Origin: an uncultured Bacteroidales bacterium
GTDB taxonomy: Bacteria > Bacteroidota > Bacteroidia > Bacteroidales > Paludibacteraceae
Direction of reading: 5' to 3'
Assembly (NCBI GenBank): GCA_903901975.1
Contig: CAIUTB010000005.1
Span: 1 to 61,892 of the forward strand
Length of the DNA stretch: 61,892 nucleotides
Program-made: the position numbers and the translations under genes
Shown here: positions 35,851 through 44,622 of the stretch, piece by piece
Position numbering within the stretch: the stretch's first letter is position 1
Layout: every line of letters begins with the position of its first letter
The notes under the pieces: generated by a model
Told to the model about the DNA's origin: nothing
What the model saw: only the letters and a program-made list of their open reading frames with translations
The model's database searches: none

Positions 35851-37905
35851 ATGAGTAAAGGAAACATCGGGGTTACGAGTGCTAATATTTTCCCCGTTAT
35901 CAAGAAATTTTTGTACAGCGATCACGAGATTTTTTTACGTGAATTAGTGTCGAATGCCGTAGATGCAACTCAGAAATTAAAAACACTGGCATCAGTAGGC
36001 GAATACAAAGGCGAGTTGGGCGATTTAACTGTACGCATCGCGATAAATAAAAAGAAAGGCACCCTCACCATTTCCGATCGTGGAATTGGTATGACTGCTG
36101 AAGAAATTGAAAAATACATCAATCAGATTGCATTTTCGGGTGCCGAAGAGTTTTTGGAAAAATACAAAAATGATGCACAAGCCATTATCGGTCATTTCGG
36201 ACTTGGTTTCTACTCGTCGTTTATGGTATCAAAACAAGTTGAAATCTTTACACAATCACACAAAGAAGATGCTAAGGCTCAACATTGGGCTTGCGACGGA
36301 AGTCCCGAGTATAATCTGGAGGACACAATTAAAGCAGAACGGGGAACAGATATCGTACTTCATATTGATGACGACAACAAAGATTTTTTGGAAGAATCCA
36401 AAATTCAGGAATTGCTAACCAAATATTGCAAATTCCTTCCAATAGAAATTGCTTTTGGAAAGAAAAAAGAGTGGAAAGATGGCAAAAACGTTGAAACAGA
36501 AGAGGATAATATTATCAATAACACCAATCCGGCGTGGACTCGCAAACCAGCTGACCTGACCGATGAAGATTATACCAAATTCTACCACGAATTGAATCCA
36601 ATGGCTGAAGATCCATTGTTTCACATTCACCTGAACGTGGATTATCCGTTTAACCTGACCGGTATTTTGTATTTCCCGAAAATCAAAAATAATATCGAAA
36701 TGCAACGCAATAAAATTCAGTTGTATTGCAATCAGGTTTATGTGACCGATCATGTGGAAAATATTGTTCCTGAATATCTTACCTTACTTCACGGAGTTAT
36801 CGACTCACCGGATATTCCGCTTAACGTATCGCGCAGTTACCTGCAAAGTGATGCCAATGTAAAGAAAATATCTAGTCATATTACCAAAAAAGTAGCTGAT
36901 CGTCTGGCAGAAATTTTCAAAGCCGACCGTAGCGCTTTCGAAGAAAAATGGGATAACCTGAAAGTATTTATCCAATATGGTATGCTCAGTGACGAGAAAT
37001 TCTACGAACGAGCCGAAAAATTTTCATTATTGAAAAACATTGACTGTAAATATTTCACTTTTGAAGAATATAAAACGCTGGTTGGCGAAAACCAGAAAGA
37101 CAAGAACGGGGACCTTATTTATCTGTATGCCAATAATTCAGACGAACAATACAGTTACATTCAACACGCCAAAGACAAAGGTTATGATGTTCTGATTATG
37201 GACGGACAGTTGGATGTTCACGTGGTTGGTCAACTGGAACAAAAATTTGAGAAGACACGTTTCGTTCGGGTGGACAGCGACGTAATTGATAAGATTATTC
37301 AAAAAGACGATGCCGCTAAAGTGCCTCTAACCGAAATGCAACGAGATGCGCTGGTAACCGTTTTCGATTCACAAGTTCCGCCAATTGACAAAACTAACTT
37401 TATCGTCACATTTGAACAACTGGCACCAACTTCAAATCCGGTTTTTGTTACTCAAAACGAGTTTATGCGCCGTATGAAAGAAATGTCGGCATTGCAAGGC
37501 GGGATGATGAGTTTTTATGCTGAAATGCCTGACAGTTACAATCTGGTAGTGAACACCGCTCATCCGATAATTGAAAAATTATTGGCCGATGAAGAATCAG
37601 CCTGTGGAACTAATGTGAAACCACTCGAAACAGAAATTGCGCTTGTTGAAAGTCAAAAATCAGCACTGAAAGAAAATCAGAAAGGCAAAAAAGACGAGGA
37701 GATTCCAGCCTCAGAAAAAACGCAGATCGAAGAGTTTGACAAACAAATACAGGAATTGACTGATAAGAAGAAAACGATTTTGAAATCGTTTGCCTCAGAA
37801 ACAAAACAGGTTCGTCAACTGATTGATTTAGCATTGTTAGCGAACAATATGCTGAAAGGCGAAGCGTTGGCAAACTTTGTAAAACGTAGCGTGGAACTAT
37901 TATAA
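35851..37905 (+). CDS. htpG: Chaperone HtpG (Hsp90)
   Basis: This 684-residue Hsp90 has the GHKL ATPase domain (LRELVSNAVDATQKL, ISDRGIGMT, GHFGLGFYSSFMV), the middle domain with SRSYLQSD, and the C-terminal dimerisation domain. It is longer than the E. coli protein (about 624). Extra length includes a Lys/Glu-rich insert near residues 605-655 (VESQKSALKENQKGKKDEEI). The upstream region holds possible stress-regulatory sites, and a terminator follows. Confidence 0.96.
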   Translation: MSKGNIGVTSANIFPVIKKFLYSDHEIFLRELVSNAVDATQKLKTLASVGEYKGELGDLTVRIAINKKKGTLTISDRGIGMTAEEIEKYINQIAFSGAEEFLEKYKNDAQAIIGHFGLGFYSSFMVSKQVEIFTQSHKEDAKAQHWACDGSPEYNLEDTIKAERGTDIVLHIDDDNKDFLEESKIQELLTKYCKFLPIEIAFGKKKEWKDGKNVETEEDNIINNTNPAWTRKPADLTDEDYTKFYHELNPMAEDPLFHIHLNVDYPFNLTGILYFPKIKNNIEMQRNKIQLYCNQVYVTDHVENIVPEYLTLLHGVIDSPDIPLNVSRSYLQSDANVKKISSHITKKVADRLAEIFKADRSAFEEKWDNLKVFIQYGMLSDEKFYERAEKFSLLKNIDCKYFTFEEYKTLVGENQKDKNGDLIYLYANNSDEQYSYIQHAKDKGYDVLIMDGQLDVHVVGQLEQKFEKTRFVRVDSDVIDKIIQKDDAAKVPLTEMQRDALVTVFDSQVPPIDKTNFIVTFEQLAPTSNPVFVTQNEFMRRMKEMSALQGGMMSFYAEMPDSYNLVVNTAHPIIEKLLADEESACGTNVKPLETEIALVESQKSALKENQKGKKDEEIPASEKTQIEEFDKQIQELTDKKKTILKSFASETKQVRQLIDLALLANNMLKGEALANFVKRSVELL

Positions 37906-37938
37906 TTGACAGTTGTCAGTTGATAGTTGACAGTACAG

Positions 37939-37978
37939 CCGGTGATTTGAAGTAGATTCGAATCACCGGTTTTATTTT
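37939..37978 (+). terminator. Terminator after htpG
   Basis: CCGGTGATT (37939-37947) pairs with AATCACCGG (37961-37969), followed by TTTTATTTTT. GTTGACAGT-type repeat units precede it (37906-37932). Confidence 0.8.
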
Positions 37979-38076
37979 TCTTTGTGAGACATAGTGTTCT
38001 TGCTGTCTTAGTGGTAAAAGTATATCAATTTGTAACTAATTAAGGTTTTTCGTTTTCAAATTTGAAACAAAATCAC

Positions 38077-38084
38077 TATTTTTG
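38077..38084 (+). promoter_or_regulatory. -7 promoter box for the chorismate mutase gene
   Basis: TATTTTTG at 38077-38084, followed by TGC. A near -33 match (TTTC, 38054-38057) lies 19 bases upstream. It falls inside the longest reading frame, so translation should begin further down. Confidence 0.5.
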
Positions 38085-38115
38085 TGCATTCTATTTACAA
38101 AAACCTATATTTACG

Positions 38116-38454
38116 TTGAAATTGTCTAAATCTCCTTCTGAATGTTCTTCCAAAGAAGAAATTCGTCATCAAATCGATTTGATTGACAAAGAAATTATTG
38201 CTCTTTTTGGATTACGCTTCAAATACGTCAGTGAAATTGTAAAATACAAAAATGATGTGGAAAGCGTCATCGCAGAAGATCGTAAAAATCATGTTATCAA
38301 AGCTCGTGGAGAATGGGCTGCAGAACATGGTTTAGATAAAGAAACCTTCGAACAGATTTATCGGTTTTTGGTGGATCACAATATTGGCAAAGAATTGGAA
38401 ATATTAGAAAAAAGACCCCTAAATCCCCTAAAGGGGACTTTAAAGAGTCTCTGA
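38116..38454 (+). CDS. Chorismate mutase, AroQ/PchB type
   Basis: The helical core EIRHQIDLIDKEIIALFGLRFKYVSEIVKYK is the type II chorismate mutase signature, with later E-R-residues in AEDRKNHVIKARGEWAAE. Such short proteins act as chorismate mutase or isochorismate pyruvate lyase. The frame is open from an ATG at 38062, but a -7 box at 38077-38084 overlaps that segment. The TTG at 38116 is a better start and gives 112 residues. The last 13 residues (PLNPLKGTLKSL) are translated from a dispersed CCCCTAAATCCCCTAAAGGGG repeat. No aromatic pathway genes are near. Confidence 0.8.
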   Translation: MKLSKSPSECSSKEEIRHQIDLIDKEIIALFGLRFKYVSEIVKYKNDVESVIAEDRKNHVIKARGEWAAEHGLDKETFEQIYRFLVDHNIGKELEILEKRPLNPLKGTLKSL

Positions 38455-38520
38455 TAAAAGTTTAGAATAATAACTATAAAATAATAACAAACTAAAGCCC
38501 CCTTTAGGGGGTTGGGGGTC
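38415..38520. repeat. Inverted pair of the dispersed repeat after the chorismate mutase gene
   Basis: The left arm (38415-38442, CCCCTAAATCCCCTAAAGGGG) is within the coding region. The right arm (38494-38520, GCCCCCTTTAGGGGGTTGGGG) ends six bases before the aldolase start codon. Confidence 0.8.
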
Positions 38521-38525
38521 ATAAG

Positions 38526-39476
38526 ATGTACAAACAAGAAATTAAAGTAATGGATTGCACCGTGCGTGACGGTGGATTAATGAACAAATGGCAATTTTCC
38601 GACGATTTTGTTCGTGGAGTTTACAATGCCTGTGTGGAAGCCGGAGTTGACTATATGGAAATAGGCTACCTGAGCAGCGAAAAAGCGTTTAGCCGCAAAG
38701 AAATGGGTCCCTGGAAGTTCTGTCATCAAAAAGATTTGGAACGTATAGTCGGTAAAAATGAAACTAATCTGAAACTTTCTGCCATGGCTGATATCGGTCG
38801 TATTGACCTTGACGATATACCAATGGCTTCGGAAAGTTTACTCGATATGATTCGGGTGGCTTGTTATTGCCATCAGGTTGACAAAGCCATTGCACTTGCA
38901 CATCACTGTATGGATAAAGGTTACGAAGTTTGTATCAATCTTATGGCAGTTTCAACTGTAGGTGAACTGGAACTGGATGAAGCGTTGAAAGACATTGCGA
39001 AATCACGTGTAAAAACATTCTATGCCGTCGACAGTTTCGGAAGTATGTATGTGGAATCTATTCAGCATTTGGTTCGGAAGTATATGGCTGCTTTACCCGG
39101 AAAAGAAATAGGAATACATGCGCATAATAATATGCAAATGGCCATGTCAAACACGTACACGGCCATTATGGAAGGTTGCACTATGCTTGATGCAACTTTG
39201 ATGGGATTAGGTCGTGGTGCCGGTAATTGCCCGATTGAAATTCTGATTGCTTTCCTCAAAAATCCTAAATACCGTTTATTGCCCTTGTTGCAGGTAATTC
39301 AGGACTATGTTCACCCTATGCAAAAAGAAATAGACTGGGGCTATCATATTCCATATCTTATTTCCGGCGCATTGAATGCGCATCCTCGCCGTAGTCTGGA
39401 ATGGATGGACTCTGACCGAAAAAACGATTTTGTGACCTTTATGAAAGAAATGCACGATAACGAAGTGTTGGAATAG
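38526..39476 (+). CDS. HMG-CoA lyase-like aldolase family protein
   Basis: This 316-residue TIM-barrel protein belongs to the DRE-metallolyase/HMGL-like family, which includes 4-hydroxy-2-oxovalerate aldolase. The metal-binding start is VMDCTVRDGGLMNKWQF (D-x-T-x-R-D-G), and the late metal histidines are in GIHAHNNMQMAMSN. The GLGRGAGNCPIEIL segment is typical. The usual second aldehyde-dehydrogenase partner is not present. The substrate is unknown. Confidence 0.85.
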   Translation: MYKQEIKVMDCTVRDGGLMNKWQFSDDFVRGVYNACVEAGVDYMEIGYLSSEKAFSRKEMGPWKFCHQKDLERIVGKNETNLKLSAMADIGRIDLDDIPMASESLLDMIRVACYCHQVDKAIALAHHCMDKGYEVCINLMAVSTVGELELDEALKDIAKSRVKTFYAVDSFGSMYVESIQHLVRKYMAALPGKEIGIHAHNNMQMAMSNTYTAIMEGCTMLDATLMGLGRGAGNCPIEILIAFLKNPKYRLLPLLQVIQDYVHPMQKEIDWGYHIPYLISGALNAHPRRSLEWMDSDRKNDFVTFMKEMHDNEVLE

Positions 39477-39587
39477 AGCCCCCTTTAATTCCCCCAAAAG
39501 GGGAAACCAAAAAAAGACAAAAGCTTACTGAATTTCCTTTCAGTAAGCTTTTGTCTTAAAGTCCCCTTCGGGGGAGTTTAGTGGGCT
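39477..39587. terminator. Bidirectional terminator framed by inverted dispersed-repeat arms
   Basis: The inner hairpin is a perfect 19-base stem (39514-39532 with 39539-39557, arm AAGACAAAAGCTTACTGAA, loop of six) with A- and T-runs. Around it are inverted repeat arms at 39477-39506 (CCCCCTTTAATTCCCCC) and 39558-39587 (GTCCCCTTCGGGGGAGTTTA). It lies between the convergent aldolase and marC genes. Confidence 0.85.
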
Positions 39588-39588
39588 A

Positions 39589-40164
39589 TTATAATAACGA
39601 ACCAATATTCGTTGTAAACAATTTCACTGCAATAGCTAATAAAATAATCCCAAAGAATTTACGAAGGATATAAATTCCACCTTCCCCTATCATCTTTTCA
39701 ATTTTAGACGTTGATTTGAGAACGAGGAAAACAAATATCATATTGAGAACCAGTGCTGCAATAATATTTTCAGTGGCATATTCAGCCCGAAGAGTAAGTA
39801 ACGTTGTGAATGATCCTGGACCAGCAATTAATGGAAATGCAATGGGTACAATGGACGAACCGTTTTTCGGACCTTTATTTCTAAAAATTTCTATGTCCAA
39901 TACCATTTCCATCGCAAAAACAAAAATGACTAATGCCCCTGCCACTGCAAAAGACTGAATATCAACATTGAAAAGTTTTAAAACTCCCTCACCTCCAAAC
40001 AAAAAACCAATCAGAATAACTAGTGCCACAACACTGGCACTGAAAGAATGAACCACATCACCCTTTTGCTTGATATTAAGAATAATGGGAATAGATCCCA
40101 AAATATCGATGATGGCAAAAAGCACCATAAAGGCACTTGCAATTTGAAGAAGGCTAAAATTCAT
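39589..40164 (-). CDS. MarC-family membrane protein
   Basis: This 191-residue protein has six predicted membrane segments. The family pattern includes IPLIAGPGSFTTLLTL (usually PLxxGPG) and the start of helix 1 with FMVLFAIIDILGSIPI (usually DPxGxxPxF). MarC proteins were once tied to multidrug resistance, but the function is unproven. A TACTTTTG box on the minus strand (plus 40192-40199) could be its -7 element. Confidence 0.88.
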   Translation of the reverse strand: MNFSLLQIASAFMVLFAIIDILGSIPIILNIKQKGDVVHSFSASVVALVILIGFLFGGEGVLKLFNVDIQSFAVAGALVIFVFAMEMVLDIEIFRNKGPKNGSSIVPIAFPLIAGPGSFTTLLTLRAEYATENIIAALVLNMIFVFLVLKSTSKIEKMIGEGGIYILRKFFGIILLAIAVKLFTTNIGSLL

Positions 40165-40202
40165 AGGATAGAAATAATGGTTTTACAAATGCAAAAGTAT
40201 CA

Positions 40203-41003
40203 TTATTTAAATTGATTAAGCGTGTTTTTATTAATTATTTTCCGCTCTCGGTCAAAAATCCAGCCCCATTTATTGAAATACCGAATCATGTTGGTGGTAT
40301 GAATCCATAACATCTTTAGATTAAGGTATGAATCACGGGCATGGTGGTGAATAATACTTAGTTCAGGATAAAATACTGTTCGGAATTGGCGGTGAATGCG
40401 GCGGGTTAAATCAATATCTTCGGGATACATAAAAAAACGTTCGTCGAACAATCCAACTTTCTTTAGAGCCTCTGTTCGTAAAAACATAAAACAACCCGAC
40501 AAATATGGAACATCCATAATCTGATTATAACCAGAACTGCGAAGTTCAAATTGCTCCATTCTTTTTTTTGCCCAGGAAGGGGGAAGGAATCTTCTGAAAA
40601 TCAAATCAAAGGGTGTGGGAAGAAGTTTACATAAATACTGAATCTCAGTGCTTGGGTAATATACTTTAGGCATTACATGTCCGATTTCAGGATTAGAATC
40701 CATAAAATCTGAAATTTTCTGCAAAATTTCAAAGTCAAATGAAATATCAGGATTCACGACCAAATGATAGTTAATGTTTTGTTCGATAGTCTGACGAATG
40801 GCTATATTATGAGCAGCACCATAGCCAATGTTTGTGCCCGAATGCAAATAATTCACATCGAGTTGCTCAAAGTCCGTATTCCGATGGGGGGAGTTATCTA
40901 CCAAAAAAATAACGGAAACCTGTTCTGATTTCCGTAAGCATTCAACTAAAGGAGTAATTTCCGACAGTGAGTGATTATATAAAACTATCGAAGCATTCAA
41001 CAT
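40203..41003 (-). CDS. Family 2 glycosyltransferase, rhamnosyltransferase-like
   Basis: This 266-residue cytoplasmic GT2 shows NASIVLYNHS, VDNSPHRN, a G-rich nucleotide loop GTNIGYGAAHNIAI, and NPDISFD as the donor site (NPD in place of DxD, as in rhamnosyl- and related transferases). The late motif FFMYPEDIDLTRR is typical. It is the last gene of the minus-strand glycan cluster and overlaps the preceding gene by seven bases. Confidence 0.88.
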   Translation of the reverse strand: MLNASIVLYNHSLSEITPLVECLRKSEQVSVIFLVDNSPHRNTDFEQLDVNYLHSGTNIGYGAAHNIAIRQTIEQNINYHLVVNPDISFDFEILQKISDFMDSNPEIGHVMPKVYYPSTEIQYLCKLLPTPFDLIFRRFLPPSWAKKRMEQFELRSSGYNQIMDVPYLSGCFMFLRTEALKKVGLFDERFFMYPEDIDLTRRIHRQFRTVFYPELSIIHHHARDSYLNLKMLWIHTTNMIRYFNKWGWIFDRERKIINKNTLNQFK

Positions 41004-41767
41004 CTGACTTTATAGATCTTGTAACTATTAAACTGATTTAGCTTGCGGATATTTTTAAAGATTAAAGTTAAGATATTTCCAGTTTGATTTCGATGAATCG
41101 CTTTAAAATCTTCAAATGATTTTTGCAATATGTTTTTCACTGAACTGTTACTCACTCCGCCAACATCCATTTTTACCATTATTGTAGGCAGAAAAGACTT
41201 TGAAACAGTTGGCTGTTTAAAAACTCTTAAAATAAAATCATAGTCTGCTGAAATTTTTAAATTGTCATCGTACAATCCCCAAGTATCATAAATTTCACGT
41301 TTACAATATACTGTTGGATGTGGTGGCATCCAACCCCATTTTAAACAACCCGGACTATAGACATTACTTCTCCAGTATCTTATTGTTTTTTTATTTTCTT
41401 CATCTTTTGATTGGTATACAAGATTTCCGTAGACAACATCTGATTTTTTTATTTGCAAGCAGTTTACTACGCGTGAAATAACATGTTTATTTGTGAAAAC
41501 ATCATCTGAATTCAGGAAACCAATCACATCACCCGTTGCCATTTTAATGCCTTTATTCAGTGCGTCATAAATACCTTTATCTTTTTCGGAGATAAATGTA
41601 GAAATCTTATGTTTGTTGGATTCAATAATTTTAAGTGTATTATCAGTTGAGCCTCCATCAATAATAATGTGTTCAATATCCGGATAGTCTTGACTTACTA
41701 CAGAATCAATAGTTCGCTGTATGTTCTTATCGCTATTAAAAGTAGCTGTGATTATTGAAACTTTCAT
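40997..41767 (-). CDS. Family 2 glycosyltransferase
   Basis: This 256-residue GT2 starts MKVSIITATFNSDKNIQRT and has IIIDGGSTDNTL, ISEKDKGIYDALNKGI and the donor site FLNSDDVF. These features are typical of GT2 enzymes from O-antigen and colanic-acid-type clusters. The late region has the PTVYCKREIYDTWG segment. It overlaps the next gene by seven bases, so the two are coupled. Confidence 0.9.
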   Translation of the reverse strand: MKVSIITATFNSDKNIQRTIDSVVSQDYPDIEHIIIDGGSTDNTLKIIESNKHKISTFISEKDKGIYDALNKGIKMATGDVIGFLNSDDVFTNKHVISRVVNCLQIKKSDVVYGNLVYQSKDEENKKTIRYWRSNVYSPGCLKWGWMPPHPTVYCKREIYDTWGLYDDNLKISADYDFILRVFKQPTVSKSFLPTIMVKMDVGGVSNSSVKNILQKSFEDFKAIHRNQTGNILTLIFKNIRKLNQFNSYKIYKVRC

Positions 41768-41862
41768 GTATTATTTTCTCAAAGTCAAGTGGAATTTCAG
41801 TTATTGAAAAATGTATTATAATGTAAAACGAATAGAAAAGATATTTATTGCATAAATGATTC

Positions 41863-42576
41863 TCAAATTTTCTTATTTTTAAAAGAAAGTTTAATTAGTT
41901 CTTGAATAATCTTTAATCTAAAATTTATTTGTTGTAGAAGACCATATTTTGATGGTTCAGAAGCACTTGAAACATTATTTCCATGTCTTCTATAATATAT
42001 TAATTTTTCAAGAATAAAACTCACTTTAAAATTAAATGCGGCAATATTACCAATCCAAATATCATGCATTGGAATATTTGAAGGAAACGGCAATGATTTT
42101 TCGAGGACTTTACGATTAAATGCCATACAACATCCTAAATATGGATTTCGGATAAGTGCTTTCCATTTATCTGATTGCGAGTTGTTCTGTTGAAAAAACG
42201 AATCATGAACAATATTCAAATCCTTATCCGTAATATAACAATCTGTCACAATCAAATCGGAATCTTGCAATGCATTAATAACTACAGAAACCTTTTCAGG
42301 TAACCAGAAATCATCTTGATCTGATAAAAAAATTATATCGCCTTTTGCCTGATTTAATGCATTCTCAACGTTTGATTGAATTCCTCTTTTCTGATTGTTT
42401 ATAAAAATCTTTACTCTTTTATCCTCTAGGTTTTTAATTAACTCTAAGGTGCAATCAACTGAATTGTCATCTGAAATAATAACTTCATCGGCACTTTCCA
42501 ATTGAGAAAGAATACTCCGAAGTTGTTCAACTATATATTTTTCTCCATTAAAGGTGGTGAGACAAACTGAAATCAT
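41863..42576 (-). CDS. Family 2 glycosyltransferase
   Basis: This 237-residue GT2 has MISVCLTTFNGEKYIVEQLRS, IISDDNSVDCTLE, and the donor site FLSDQDDFWLPEK (DQDD), typical of rhamnosyl- and similar surface-glycan transferases. Its start overlaps the upstream gene's stop by four bases. A 95-base AT-rich gap follows before the next gene. Confidence 0.88.
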   Translation of the reverse strand: MISVCLTTFNGEKYIVEQLRSILSQLESADEVIISDDNSVDCTLELIKNLEDKRVKIFINNQKRGIQSNVENALNQAKGDIIFLSDQDDFWLPEKVSVVINALQDSDLIVTDCYITDKDLNIVHDSFFQQNNSQSDKWKALIRNPYLGCCMAFNRKVLEKSLPFPSNIPMHDIWIGNIAAFNFKVSFILEKLIYYRRHGNNVSSASEPSKYGLLQQINFRLKIIQELIKLSFKNKKI

Positions 42577-43415
42577 AATTTCCCAATTAATGTTTTGAAA
42601 ATTATTAACGCATACCTTTTATCCTTAAAAAAAATAAACTGTCTAATCAATCTTAGTGTTAATCTTATTTTATATGATAGATAATGAGTTATCCCGAGTT
42701 CCTTTGTAAAACCTTTTTCGGCTTTTAAAAGACTTCTATGTCTTTCAAAAGAAACATTATTTTCGTAGTTGGATAATGAAAGCTGATGTTCAATATATGT
42801 ATCAAGTACATATACTTTTTTTCTTTGATTATATATTTGTAAATAGTACCAATGATCCAGCATATCCAGAGGATACTCAATATTAAAACCTCCAATTGAT
42901 AACATAAATTCAACGTCAAGTAACGACAAGGAATTAAATGCTGTAACCCGGCCGGTTTGATAACCCGGAGTCACAATTTTGCGTTGCCACCACCCGAAAT
43001 TGTTTATTTTCTGTGGTGAAAGAACTTTTGAATTTTCTTTTAAGAACGGAACAACTGCAACTAAGTCAGAATCTTTCTCCATGCATAAGAAATCTGCTAA
43101 TTTTACAAAATATTCTTTTGTTATTTCTGTATCCTGATCCAATAAAAGTATCCATTTTAAATTATGCTCTTTGGCAAACTTTAATGTATAGTTATATGGA
43201 CCAGATAGTTTGTCATTTTTTTGGGAAGTAACGACTTGATAATTTGAATTTTCGCTAATAGTTTCAGTATCACTATTATTGTAAATTATTATTTCAAAGT
43301 TTGTGTTTATATTTGAAATAAATAATTTTAATGTTTTATATGTCATGGACAATTCTAGACTGGTTTTATATAAAACAATGACAATAGCAATTCCGTTTTC
43401 TGCTTGAATATTCAT
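42573..43415 (-). CDS. Family 2 glycosyltransferase
   Basis: This 280-residue protein has IAIVIVLYKTSLE, YNNSDTETI and the donor site LLLDQDTEITKEYF (DQDT), as in rhamnosyltransferases. The later FMLSIGGFNIEYPLDMLDHWYY corresponds to the acceptor-side ED-type motif, here with D-H. It overlaps the gene after it by four bases and lies five bases after the polymerase gene. Confidence 0.88.
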   Translation of the reverse strand: MNIQAENGIAIVIVLYKTSLELSMTYKTLKLFISNINTNFEIIIYNNSDTETISENSNYQVVTSQKNDKLSGPYNYTLKFAKEHNLKWILLLDQDTEITKEYFVKLADFLCMEKDSDLVAVVPFLKENSKVLSPQKINNFGWWQRKIVTPGYQTGRVTAFNSLSLLDVEFMLSIGGFNIEYPLDMLDHWYYLQIYNQRKKVYVLDTYIEHQLSLSNYENNVSFERHRSLLKAEKGFTKELGITHYLSYKIRLTLRLIRQFIFFKDKRYALIIFKTLIGKL

Positions 43416-43419
43416 TTTA

Positions 43420-44619
43420 TTATCCTAATACTTTATTTTGGTTTTTTGAAAAGAGATTGTACTTGGTAATTATAAAAGGTAACATAACAATTAAAATTCT
43501 TTTAAGGTTTAAAGATAAATTTGTTATAATCATCTCACCCGCAAATTGCATCACAATTTGTGGTAAAATGAACGAATAGATAATTATGAATATAATACTT
43601 GACTCCTGACTTTTTTTAAAAATAAATCCAAGCAATAAACCAAAGAATATAGAGAAAAATATAACACCTGCAATTCCAAAGTCTATAAAGAAAGGATAGA
43701 GTATTGTATAAGTATTTGTTGAAATAGGAATATATATAAATGGGAGAATTTGATCAACTGGTTTTATATCAGAAAATCCTAATTTGTATTTTATAGCATA
43801 AAAAGTTCTAAATGTATTTTCACCCCATTGTTGAGTCGAATTATCAGTTATTTTTTCAAATGCTACAGGACTGCTTAATAAATAAAGAGTAACAAATTTT
43901 GTTGTTTGATTTGGAATATTTTTACCTTGACTTCTGAATGATTGAAATCCCTGAAAAAAAACAAAAAGTGCAATTAAGAAGATAAAAATATGCTTTATTT
44001 TGAATATGTTTTTAAAATATAAAATTAAGACAGTTGATAAAAACAAGCTCAAAAAGTTTGTCTTTGACATTGAAATCAAAGCATATGCGAAATACATTAA
44101 GAAAAGTACATAAACTCTTTTTTTGTTTTTTTCTGAGAAATAATATAGTTCAATTAAATAACTTACCAACCAAATGATTATATAAAAAGGACTGGTTTCT
44201 TGTTGATCAATTAATTTTGATCCACCTGTTGCAACTATTCTTAATTGTCCCATCCAATTACTAACACTTCCTAATTGTATAATTTCATATGCTTTAAATA
44301 ACAGAAACGGGAACGTTAATAGAGAGATATAATAAAATAAATTGCGAGCAAATTGACTTGGTTGAATTGAGCTTCCTGAAGAAAAAGTTAGAGACTGAAT
44401 TAACAGCGAGAAAAAACAAAAAAGGGAAATCCAGATATTGATTGGAATTAGAAAATTTGAAGATAATGGATATAAATTATTTGGAATGATAATATTTAAA
44501 ATCATTATTATTAGCCAAATACCTGAAGTAATCACACTTGGTGAAAATATATTATATTTAGAACATATTAAGCTCAAAACAAATATGAAAAAGCAAATGA
44601 AAATAGTAAAAGTTAACAT
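43420..44619 (-). CDS. Oligosaccharide repeat-unit polymerase, Wzy-like
   Basis: This 399-residue protein is almost all membrane helices (about 10-12 segments) with one larger outside loop. It ends with basic residues. Such proteins, next to a flippase and GT2 genes, are the Wzy polymerases that join O-units at the periplasmic side. The family has low sequence conservation. The call rests on topology, length and position, with a motif-like PFFIDFGIAGVIFFSIFFGLLLG segment (split here as PFFIDFGIAG and FFGLLLG) typical of O-antigen polymerases. Confidence 0.75.
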   Translation of the reverse strand: MLTFTIFICFFIFVLSLICSKYNIFSPSVITSGIWLIIMILNIIIPNNLYPLSSNFLIPINIWISLFCFFSLLIQSLTFSSGSSIQPSQFARNLFYYISLLTFPFLLFKAYEIIQLGSVSNWMGQLRIVATGGSKLIDQQETSPFYIIIWLVSYLIELYYFSEKNKKRVYVLFLMYFAYALISMSKTNFLSLFLSTVLILYFKNIFKIKHIFIFLIALFVFFQGFQSFRSQGKNIPNQTTKFVTLYLLSSPVAFEKITDNSTQQWGENTFRTFYAIKYKLGFSDIKPVDQILPFIYIPISTNTYTILYPFFIDFGIAGVIFFSIFFGLLLGFIFKKSQESSIIFIIIYSFILPQIVMQFAGEMIITNLSLNLKRILIVMLPFIITKYNLFSKNQNKVLG

Positions 44620-44622
44620 AGG

